Source: CAVQSS01 sp963746605
GTDB taxonomy: Bacteria > Desulfobacterota > RBG-13-43-22
Direction: 5' to 3'
Length of the DNA stretch: 64,000 nt
Assembly (NCBI GenBank): GCA_963746605.1
Contig: CAVVCH010000044.1
Coordinates: 1 to 64,000 of the forward strand
A program made the position numbers and the translations under genes. Below the pieces are notes generated by a model that was given only the letters and a program-made list of their open reading frames with translations, was not told the DNA's origin and ran no database searches. The first letter of the stretch is position 1. Each line of letters starts with the position of its first letter. Below are positions 56,554-64,000 of the stretch, one piece after another.

Positions 56554-56903
56554 GCGCAGAGCGCAGAGCGTTTGGCGCTGAGCGTATAAAAATCCCCTGG
56601 CCTGTCACCCTGAGCCCTTCGCCTGCTGTCATCCTGAGTCCTTCGCCCGTCACCCTGAGCGAAGCGAAGGGTCTCGTTGTTGGGCGGCTCAGGATAAACT
56701 CCACGAAGGATCTCGGTTTTAGGTTTAGGATAGACTCCGGAAAGGAACTCGAAACTAGGAAGTCTGAGATTCTTCGCTTTACTCAGAATGACAAGAACCG
56801 GTCCTGGTGTTTTTTTGGGAATTCATCTTAAACGATAAAGCGCAGTTTTTCTCGTTTCTAACGCTACGCGCTCTGCGCTCCGCGTCTTTTCAAAGGAACT
56901 ATT
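56554..56903. repeat. 350-bp repeat-filled gap inside the liv operon
   Basis: It contains a GCGCAGAGCGCAGAGCG string (about 56554-56585), three direct copies of TGTCAYCCTGAG (56602-56670) with an inverted partner (56768-56794), and a GCTACGCGCTCTGCGCTCCGC string just before livH. Several palindromic combinations could act as an mRNA stability or attenuation element between livM and livH. No gene. Confidence 0.75.
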
Positions 56904-57788
56904 ATGAGCCAATTTCTGCAATACGCGGTATCCGGTTTGTCCATCGGGGCCTTATACGCCCTGGTGGCCCTGGGGCTGGTCCTCATCTATCGCTCCACCC
57001 GTATTTTGAATTTCGGGCACGGGGACGTGGCCACGGTCGGCACCTTTTTCGCTTTCACCCTTTTAAGCCATAATGTGTCCGGGACCATCGCCTTCCCCCT
57101 GGCCCTGATCATCGGCGCGGTCCTGGCCATGGTCTTTTATTTTGTCATCCTGATCCCGGCCCAGCGGCGCAATGCCACCCTGCTCGGTCAGATCATCCTC
57201 ACCGTGGGCCTGAGCCTGATCATTCAAGGATTGGTTTCCCATTTTTGGGGTACCGAACCGCAGTCCTTTCCCTTTCCCCTTTCCGACACCAAGACCTGGA
57301 AGGTTTACCGGGACGTGGTCATCAGCGAACTCAGCCTGGGGGCGCTGGTCATAGGCCTGATCGGCAGCCTGTTTCTCTTCCTCCTGGTTCAGAAAACTCG
57401 GCTGGGCCTGGCCATGCGGGCTACCTCGGAAAACCTCCCGGCAGCCCAGACCCTGGGTATTCCCACCCGCCGGGTCCTTTCCCTTTCCTGGGGCTTGGCC
57501 GCTCTCTTAGGCGTGCTGGCCGGACTCTTCCTGGCCCCGGCCCTGCTGCTCGATCCTTTTTTCATGTTGGAACCCTTCCTGAAAGGGTTTGCGGCCGCCA
57601 TCCTGGGAGGCTTGAACAGCCTTCCCGGGGCCATTGTGGGAGGTCTCATTTTGGGGGTAGCGGAGAGTTTAGCCGGAGGCTACATTACCGTGGCCTTTAA
57701 GAATACCCTGGCCTTTGTGGTGATCATCGGGGTCCTGCTCCTCCGCCCGGAAGGCCTCCTGGGAGAAGAATTTATTGAACGGGTTTAG
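56904..57788 (+). CDS. livH: Branched-chain amino acid-type ABC permease LivH
   Basis: A 294-residue membrane protein of about eight helices. GLSIGALYALVALGLVLIYR and ILNFGHGDVATVGTFFAF at the start, and GGLNSLPGAIVGGLILGVAE near the end, are LivH signatures. Last gene of the operon, 350 bases behind livM across a repeat block. Intact frame, good AAAGGAAC site. Confidence 0.93.
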   Translation: MSQFLQYAVSGLSIGALYALVALGLVLIYRSTRILNFGHGDVATVGTFFAFTLLSHNVSGTIAFPLALIIGAVLAMVFYFVILIPAQRRNATLLGQIILTVGLSLIIQGLVSHFWGTEPQSFPFPLSDTKTWKVYRDVVISELSLGALVIGLIGSLFLFLLVQKTRLGLAMRATSENLPAAQTLGIPTRRVLSLSWGLAALLGVLAGLFLAPALLLDPFFMLEPFLKGFAAAILGGLNSLPGAIVGGLILGVAESLAGGYITVAFKNTLAFVVIIGVLLLRPEGLLGEEFIERV

Positions 57789-57970
57789 ACTGGTTTTTAA
57801 GCGGTTGTGGCCGGGAAAAGATTTCGATATACTAACCAGGAGTATGACGGAAGACCGATTCCTCTATTGACAGAATTTATTAATTCCGATATAGACCTAT
57901 GTAAAATCCGACTCGGAAAACCATTGCGCATACCCCTCAAGCCAGAGCCCTTCTTCATTTAAACCAGGTT

Positions 57971-58410
57971 ATGGGGTCTCTTTACCCTGATCCTGGCCGT
58001 CATTCCTTCTGCCGGCACCCAGGCAGCAGTCAGCAAAAATAAATTGACCATCGTCAACCAGTCCGGGGAAGACACGGCCATTAAATTAATAGGTCCACGG
58101 GAATGGCTTATCGAAATCCCGGCCGGCGCAGGAACGGACCGTCCTTTTGCCCAGCGGGGATTATACCTATGTGATCCGCTACGGCCAGGACCCGAATTTC
58201 CGGTATTCCCGCGGCACCCCCTTTCAGATTGAACAATCACGGGTCGGCATCACCGAAGCCTCCTTGACCCTCATTTCAGCACCCAGCAGCACCTATGTTG
58301 ACCCGGTCCTGGTGGAACAGTTCAACCGGCCGATGGCTCCATCCCCGGAGTCTCCGGCTGTTAAAAAACCCCGGTTGACCGCGGAACGATTCCGGAGGAT
58401 CAGTCCGTGA
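57971..58410 (+). CDS. Small exported beta-rich protein of unknown function (two frame breaks)
   Basis: ATG 57971 followed by removal of one G from GGGG gives a signal peptide (MGLFTLILAVIPSAGTQAA). The mature part then reads KLTIVNQSGEDTAIKLIGPR and, after a second extra-base shift near 58150, SGDYTYVIRYGQDPNFRYSR. About 145 residues, periplasmic, beta-strand-rich; no family recognised. The stop at 58408-58410 overlaps the GTG start of the LysM-like gene (GTGA), suggesting a coupled pair, although one longer gene with a further shift is also possible. Confidence 0.5.
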
Positions 58411-58741
58411 CCCCAGCGGCCTCTCCCAAAGACCAACCGAAAGGAGAATTTATCCTTCACCGGGTGGCGGGGGGGGAAACCCTGCCTTCCATTTCCCAAT
58501 ACTATTCGGGAGAAGCCGATTACTGGCCCGAAATATCCAAGTACAATACCAACCTGGACTCCTTCCGCTTAAACCCGGAACCACGGTCAAGATCCCTATT
58601 TACCTGGCCATTATCCACAAAACGGCACCGGCGGCCAAACCCTCGACCCCTTCACCCAAAAGCTCCCAAGAAAAAAATCACCTAACCCCCGTCCCCTCCC
58701 CCCGCTTTACCCAAGCCGCCGGAGGGCGGGTTCGGACCTAA
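58407..58741 (+). CDS. LysM-like domain protein (one frame break)
   Basis: A GTG start at 58407. HRVAGGETLPSISQYYSGEA is a degenerate LysM start, and after a shift near 58573 PGTTVKIPIYLAIIHKTAPA completes the repeat. A Pro/Ser/Lys-rich tail ends at 58741. LysM domains bind peptidoglycan. No signal peptide of its own, so it may instead be the C-terminal part of the exported protein before it. A terminator follows at 58832. Confidence 0.5.
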
Positions 58742-58813
58742 ATAATTCGGTCCATTATTCAAGGTGCTGGACGGAGTCGAGATCTAAGAGATTGAAGTAA
58801 CAGAAGGGCGGAC

Positions 58814-60312
58814 TTATCGCGACTGAAGGCCGGGCCCCGGCTGAAAGCTCGGGCCTTTTTTATTTTCAGAAGTGGGCTTAGTTTTTTCTTCTTTGGGAGC
58901 GCTCAGTTTTTTGACTTCTTTTTCTACGATACCTTTTAATTCCGGGTTCTTATCTAAATATTTCAAAGCGGTTTTATAATGGAAGACCGCTTTATCGATT
59001 TGACCCCGTCTTTGGAAAAAGCGTCCCAAATTATAATGGGCCGGTCCCAGGTCACCAAGGTTTCCGTACACCTTCCCTAAATATTGGAAGACCTCATCGC
59101 TTTCGGCACCCATTTTCAAGGCCCGTTGAAAATTCTCCAAGGCCAACAGGTTATCACCCTTTTCCAGGTAAGCCCGCCCCAAATAAAAGGCGGCATTGGA
59201 ATCCCCGGGATTCATCAGGGAGGCTTGACTCAGATATTGGATGGCTGAATTCAGGTCACTTTTTTGGAGGTAGGTTTGCCCCAGATCCCTCAGGATATAG
59301 GGGTCGTGCGGTTTCAGGCTCAGGGCCTCTTGAAATTCGCTGATGGCCCCCTCCAGGTTTTTTTCCCGGAGGTTCACCCATCCCCTTCCGTAGTGGACCA
59401 ATACCGGGGAGGAATTCTCCTGTTCCATTTGTTGAAAACGATTCCGGGCCCTTTGGGGATCCCCGTATTGGGCCAAAATGAGGATCTGGAAACGCCGAAA
59501 ATCTTCGGAACTGGCCCGGGTCCAGGGTCCCTGATTCTCATACCGTTTTTTCAGGGACTCGATTTGGGCTATCCGGTCGTCGATGCCGGGATGGGTCAAC
59601 ATATAGGCCGGGATCATATCGGAACCGAAAGAGCCCCATTTTCGCAGCTTGGTCAGCAAATCGATCATCCCATCCGGACTAAAACCTTCTCGGGTCATGG
59701 TCTTGAACCCGTAATTGTCCGCCTCCGTTTCATCTTCTCGGCTGTATTTCAGGCCGAGAGAAATCCCCGTGGCCATGGAACCGGTAATCACCGCGCTGGC
59801 GATCCGGGGGTCCCCGGCAAAGACGCTGGCCAGGATGGCCGCCATGGTCGCCAGGCTGATCTTCTTTTCTCTGTTCCATCCGCTTGGCAATATGGTGGGA
59901 TGTTACGTGCGCGATTTCGTGCCCCAGCAACCCGGCCAGTTCCGCTTCCGAATCCATGACCTCCAGGATACCGGTGGTAATGAAAATATGCCCTCCCGGT
60001 ACCGAAAAGGCGTTCAACTGGGGGTCCTTGAGCAGGTAGAAGCGGAAGGGGTAGGGGATGGGGCCGGCTTTCTGCAGCGTTTCCTGTCCGATCCGGTTCA
60101 GAGTAGTTCAGGAGCAGCGGGTCCCGGATAAGGGTAAAATGGGCTTCCACTTCCCGAAGCACCTGGTCCCCCAGCTTTTGTTCTTCCTCCAGGGTGATGG
60201 CGTAAGCCGGATTAGCGGCGTTAAAGATCGGCACCCAGGGGAACACCCCGACCCCGAACAGGATCAGGGATAGAATCCCCAGCCGTAAACAGAAAAAAAA
60301 CTTGGAGAACAT
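58814..60312 (-). CDS. M48-family metalloprotease with TPR repeats (BepA-like), two frame breaks
   Basis: About 498 residues. A signal peptide follows ATG 60312, then the protease domain with zinc motif GHEIAHVTSHH and third ligand in EDETEADNYGF. About six TPR units follow (for example NLEGAISEFQEALSLKPHDP) and a Lys/Pro-rich tail. Breaks near 60105 and 59890 are of one-extra-base sense. Relatives in the periplasm clear or rescue stalled outer-membrane proteins. The frame is open upstream into rsfS; the true start is judged by the signal peptide. Confidence 0.88.
58832..58861 (+). terminator. Intrinsic terminator for the LysM-like gene
   Basis: Stem 58832-58842 against 58846-58856 (one mismatch, two G-T pairs), loop GAA, followed by six T (58856-58861). 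It acts on the plus strand and lies inside the last codons of the convergent protease gene. Confidence 0.75.
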
Positions 60313-60343
60313 GATGACCTCGCAAAAAGTCCAAATTCGCGTT

Positions 60344-60744
60344 CTAGGCTCGGCTCCGCTGGGAATGGGTCCTTCCGGCAGGTCCAGCCGGGGGGCATCG
60401 ATCCATAGACCCTCGACATCGTAAAAATCCCGGACGGTATCCAGAAAAATATGGACGATCACTTCGTCGTAGTCCATTAGAATCCATTGCCCCGGTTCCT
60501 CCCCTTCCACCCCCAGGGGACGAATGCCCTTTTTCCCCAAGGCCGTTCGCAGGTGTCCGGCTAAGGCCTGGGTTTGCCGGGTGGAGTTCCCGCTCAAAAT
60601 CAGAAAGTACTCGGCAAAGGAGCAAAGCCCCTCCACCTGCAGCGCGATCGGATTCACCGGTTTCTTCTGCAAGGCGGTTTGGGCAATTACCAGGGCCTTT
60701 TCTCGGGCCGAGAGGTTACTTCGCGGTTTTTTCTTGGTTTCCAT
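60344..60744 (-). CDS. rsfS: Ribosomal silencing factor RsfS
   Basis: ATG 60744 reads METKKKPRSNLSAREKALVI, then LCSFAEYFLILSGNSTRQTQ, EPGQWILMDYDEVIVHIF and DFYDVEGLWIDAPRLDLPEG, the full RsfS fold of about 115 residues. The protein binds L14 on the 50S subunit and blocks subunit joining in slow growth. The stop is uncertain: in this frame no stop occurs before the protease gene, whereas a TAG at 60344 lies one frame over. It overlaps the nadD end by 58 bases. Confidence 0.88.
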
Positions 60745-61383
60745 AGAGCCTTTTCTTTGAGGATATATTCCTCCACCGCTTCCGGGACGAGGTAGGCGAC
60801 GGTTTTTCCTTGCCCCCGCAGTCCGCGGATAAGGGTGGAAGAAATGTCCATCCGGGTAATGGGTGCCCAGTAAACCGAATATCCAGCGGGATGAAGGAAA
60901 CGATGCTCCCGGGGATAGGGAACGAACTCCGGAGAAATTTCCCGAAAAAGAAATTCCGGTAAGCGCCTTCGCGAATATCCCTGTCGGTCCAGGACGATAA
61001 AATGACAGAGTCCGAAAAGTTGACGATAATCCTTCCAGGTGGAAATCTCCAGGAAGGCGTCCAAGCCGAGAATAAAAAAAAGATCCGCTCCTTGGGGGAA
61101 GGTCCGGTGGAAATAACGCACGGTTTGGATGGAATAGGATTTCCCGGGACGTTTGATTTCCACATCCGAGGCCTTTAAACGGGATTGACCCTCGCACGGC
61201 CAACCGCACCATCTTCAGACGGTGGGCGAACGAAAGAAGCTCCCGGGTGGCCTTGTGCGGCGGGATGGCGGCCGGAAGATACAGGACCCGGTCCAGGGAA
61301 AAACGTTCCTGGATCTCCAACCCGGCCCGGAGATGCCCGAGGTGAATCGGATTAAAGGTCCCGCCGAAAAGTCCCAGCCGCAT
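60687..61383 (-). CDS. nadD: Nicotinate-nucleotide adenylyltransferase (one frame break)
   Basis: ATG 61383 begins MRLGLFGGTFNPIHLGHLRA with the GGTFxPxHxGH nucleotide site. A shift near 61195 leads to GQSRLKASDVEIKRPGKSYS, LGLDAFLEISTWKDYRQL and the ISSTLIR motif, ending at 60687. About 231 residues. It adenylates nicotinate mononucleotide for NAD synthesis. Position between proA and rsfS is the usual one. Confidence 0.9.
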
Positions 61384-61387
61384 CCGA

Positions 61388-62654
61388 CTAATTCCTGATT
61401 TGTCCCTGACCGAAGACGATGAACTTGGTGGTGGTTAATTCATTCAGTCCCATGGGTCCGAAGGCGTGCAGCTTGGACGTGCTGATGCCGATCTCGGCCC
61501 CTAACCCTAACTGGTTCCCGTCATTAAAACGGGTGGAGGCATTCACCAGGACCACCGAGGAATTAACCGCCTGGAGAAACTGCCGCGCCCGGGTATAATC
61601 CTGGGTGATAATCGCCTCCGTGTGTTGGGAACCGTAGCGCTGAATGTGCCGGACGGCCTCGTCCAGGTCCTTGACCACCCGAACGGCTAAAATCAAATCC
61701 AGGTACTCTTCGTACCAGTCCGCTTCCCGAGCCGGGATGATCCCCTTTCCCCGGCCCACTATTTTCAGGGTGGCCGGGCAGCCACGGATCTCCACGCCCG
61801 CTTCCCGAAAGCGTTTGATCATCCGAGGTAAAAACTTCGGGGCCGCCTGTCGGTGAACCAGCAGGGTTTCCATGGCGTTACAGACGCCCGGTCGCTGTAC
61901 TTTGGCATTCAAGCTGACATTTTCCGCCAAGGCCAGGTCGGCGCCCTGGTCCACAAAAATGTGACAAACCCCTTTGTAGTGCTTCAACACCGGGATCCGG
62001 GATTGGGCGGTCACCGTCCGGATCAGCCCCTCCCCGCCCCGGGGAATGATCAGGTCGATATACTCCTCCAGTTTAAGCAGCTCCGTCGTGGCCTCCCGAT
62101 CGGTGGTCGGGACGACCTGAACGGCGCCGGGATGGACCTCGGTCCGAATCAGCGCTTCCTGGAGGATTTGAGTCAGGACCCGATTGGATTGAAGGGCTTC
62201 GCTTCCCCCTTTGAGGATCACGGCGTTGCCCGATTTTAGACAGAGGCCGGCGGCATCCACCGTCACATTGGGCCGGGCTTCATAAATAAAACCGATGACC
62301 CCTAAAGGGATGCGCATCCGCCCCACCTGCAATCCGTTGGGCCGAATCCACAGGCCGGTAACCTCTCCCACCGGATCGGGCAGTTGAACCACTTCCCGCA
62401 ACCCCTGAGCCATTTCGGCCAAGGTTTTTTCGGTGAGCTGCAATCGATCCAAAAAAGCCCGGGGAAGGCCGGCCTGTCTCCGCCAGGGTGAGGTCTTTTT
62501 TATTCTCCTTGAGGATGATCTTGGTTTTTTTCCCCAAGGCCTCGGCCATGGCCAACAGACAACGATTCTTTTGGCCGGTGCTCAAAAGAGGCAGGGTGTG
62601 AGCGGCCTCCTTGGCTTTTTCAGCCAATTCCAGGACCATTTTTTGAATGGACAT
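61388..62654 (-). CDS. proA: Gamma-glutamyl phosphate reductase (one frame break)
   Basis: About 420 residues from ATG 62654 (MSIQKMVLELAEKAKEAAHT). The first 60 residues are in one frame; after a shift near 62475 the rest follows: GVIGFIYEARPNVTVDAAGL, the catalytic Cys in RPGVCNAMETLLVH, and STRFNDGNQLGLGAEIGIST. It reduces glutamyl-5-phosphate to the semialdehyde in proline synthesis. It follows proB and is four bases from nadD. Confidence 0.93.
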
Positions 62655-62751
62655 ATCAAGGTCCTCCGCTGATTGGAGCATGTGATTTTACAAAAAGGTT
62701 AAATCGGTTCCCTCCGGCGAAAGTGAAGGACTCGTCACGAGGCATCGTCTT

Positions 62752-63910
62752 TTATAGATCATCCGTGATCACCACCAGATTGTCCCGGTGGATGGCTTCG
62801 TCGGACTGCTTGAACTCCAAGCGCTTTTCGATTTCAGAAGTCTTCAGGCCTTTGATCTTTTCCAGGTCGGAAGAAGAGTAATTCACCAGGCCCTTGGCCA
62901 CCCGTCTGCCCTCCTGATCCAGACAACCGACACAGGAGCCAACTCCAAAGCGGCCTTGCACGGCCACGATACCGGAGGGCAATAGACTTTTTCCTTTTTC
63001 CACCAGTGCTTTTCGGGCCCCTTCATCCAGGATTATTTCGCCCCGGGGTTTAAGGGTGTAGGCGATCCAATGTTTCTTGCGGCTTAAGGATTGTTTCTGG
63101 GGGAGGAAAAGGGTCCCCCAGGGCTTGCCTCTCATCACTTCTTTCAAAACCCCTTCCCGCCGCCCATTGGCGATGATGACCGGCGTCCCTTGGACGGTTA
63201 CCTTTCGGGCGGCCTTGATTTTGGTCCGCATTCCCCCCAAGCCCCATTCGCCGGAATTAAGGGAGGTATACCGTATGATCGAACCGTCCACCTTCTCCAC
63301 TACCGGGATCAATTCAGCCTGCGGATCCTGTCTGGGGTCGTGGTTGTAGAGCCCGTCCAGGTCGGTCAGGATGATCAACAAATCCCCGTCAATGAGATGG
63401 GTAATCAGGGCCGAAAGATTGTCGTTGTCGCCGAACTTGATCTCCTCCACGGCCACCGTATCGTTCTCGTTGATGATGGGAATGATCCCCCAGTTGAGCA
63501 GGGTGGTCAGGGTATTTCGGGCATTGAGGTATCTGCCCCGGTGGGTCAGATCGTCCTGGGTCAGCAGGATCTGGGCTACTTTCAGGTCGTAACGGTCGAA
63601 GGCCTCCTCGTAGACCTGAATCAAACGGCCCTGTCCGATGGCGGCTACGGCCTGCTTCTGGGGAATGGTGTCCGGTTTCTTTTTGATCCCCAGTCTGCCC
63701 AGGCCGGCAGCGATCGCCCCGGAAGAGACCAGCGTAACCTGAAAACCCTTTTTCTCTCAGGAAAGCGATCTCTTCGGAGAGTCGAAAAATGGTCGGCCGG
63801 TGCAAGGCCCCCTTTTCCGTGAGGACCGCACTCCCCACCTTGATGACTACCCGATTGACTCCTTTAAGGAGTTCTTTCCGCTGTTCCGTCAGTGATTCCA
63901 TGGGGGTCAT
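62752..63910 (-). CDS. proB: Glutamate 5-kinase with PUA domain (one frame break)
   Basis: About 385 residues. VVIKVGSAVLT (amino-acid kinase opening), then after removal of one T from a T4 run (about 63745-63755) FQVTLVSSGAIAAGLGRLGI. INENDTVAVEEIKFGDNDNL and MRTKIKAARKV follow. The C-terminal PUA domain begins near RGEIILDEGA. It phosphorylates glutamate, the first and feedback-controlled step of proline synthesis. The start (ATG 63910 or 63898) overlaps the end of the Obg-type gene. Confidence 0.92.
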
Positions 63911-64000
63911 CTTGATTTTCTACCTTTTGAAAAATTAGGGCCACCAGTTCTTCCAACCCCTCCCCGGTCAGGGCCGAAATCCCCAGGGGGATGGTAACCC
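63864..64000 (-). CDS. obg: GTPase Obg, C-terminal end (partial)
   Basis: The last 45 codons of a gene cut by the right edge. VTIPLGISALTGEGLEELVA is the G5 region of Obg/ObgE GTPases (ISALTGEGLEEL), followed by a short tail ending at 63864. It overlaps the proB start by 47 bases. The order obg-proB-proA-nadD-rsfS is a classic deltaproteobacterial arrangement, which supports the call despite the short fragment. Confidence 0.75.
   Translation of the reverse strand, partial: VTIPLGISALTGEGLEELVALIFQKVENQDDPHGITDGTAERTP

Noticed and set aside
58407..58741. A single long gene from 57971 to 58741
   Set aside because: The frame change at 58407 has the opposite sense to most errors here, and a GTGA stop-start overlap is present, so two coupled genes are annotated; the alternative is kept as a note.

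Overview
The window reads as a chromosome segment of a GC-rich anaerobic deltaproteobacterium (Desulfobacterota type). This is inferred from gene content: a two-subunit class I fumarase, an aldehyde:ferredoxin oxidoreductase with its ferredoxin, 2-hydroxyacyl-CoA dehydratase / benzoyl-CoA reductase type subunits, PyrD/PyrK dihydroorotate dehydrogenase, SelB, and a branched-chain amino acid type ABC operon that carries its own acyl-CoA synthetase. No rRNA, tRNA, CRISPR array, integrase or transposase gene was seen.

Layout. 0-5 kb: Fur-family repressor (partial), a CoA-transferase and a zinc/manganese ABC transporter (znuA-znuC-znuB). 5-17 kb: an unrecognised protein, zinc-ribbon thioredoxin, EamA transporter, TatD nuclease and the alpha-2-macroglobulin/PBP1C pair. 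17-20 kb: a MITE-like element, a sulfatase relic, two lipoproteins and the fumarase genes. 20-28 kb: surE, selB, a CZB-type chemoreceptor, pyrD/pyrK and a YfiH-type protein. 28.5-35 kb: a patchwork accessory region with integron-cassette-like DNA (lipoprotein, DUF4160, DUF2442), a MerB-like gene with two in-frame UGA codons followed by an old-yellow-enzyme gene, a second MITE copy, a PAS protein, an alpha/beta hydrolase, a gene fragment and pssA. 35-47 kb: AOR plus ferredoxin, a HARE-HTH protein, an amidohydrolase, a hemerythrin, UbiA, an ABC exporter, a hybrid histidine kinase and a GalT-like gene. 47-58 kb: a TGS GTPase, two HgdB-like subunits and the liv operon livK-livG-livF-acyl-CoA synthetase-livM-livH. 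58-64 kb: LysM proteins, an M48/TPR protease and the conserved obg-proB-proA-nadD-rsfS cluster.

Most striking feature: the organomercurial-lyase (MerB) homologue at 30453-31193. Its reading frame is interrupted by exactly two UGA codons. By my alignment from memory they fall where MerB has catalytic Cys96 and Cys159. Each UGA is followed by a hairpin, and the second closely matches a bacterial SECIS in distance and loop. selB is encoded 7 kb away. I read it as a double-selenocysteine lyase that may be co-transcribed with the flavin enzyme behind it.

Data-quality warning: about 25 otherwise ordinary genes are broken by frame changes. At almost every break that can be resolved, removing one base, often from a short homopolymer, restores the family sequence. 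I treat these as probable sequence errors and give gene limits across the breaks. The intergenic DNA is also unusually rich in short dispersed repeats: heptamer strings, GC-rich palindromes and REP-like units.
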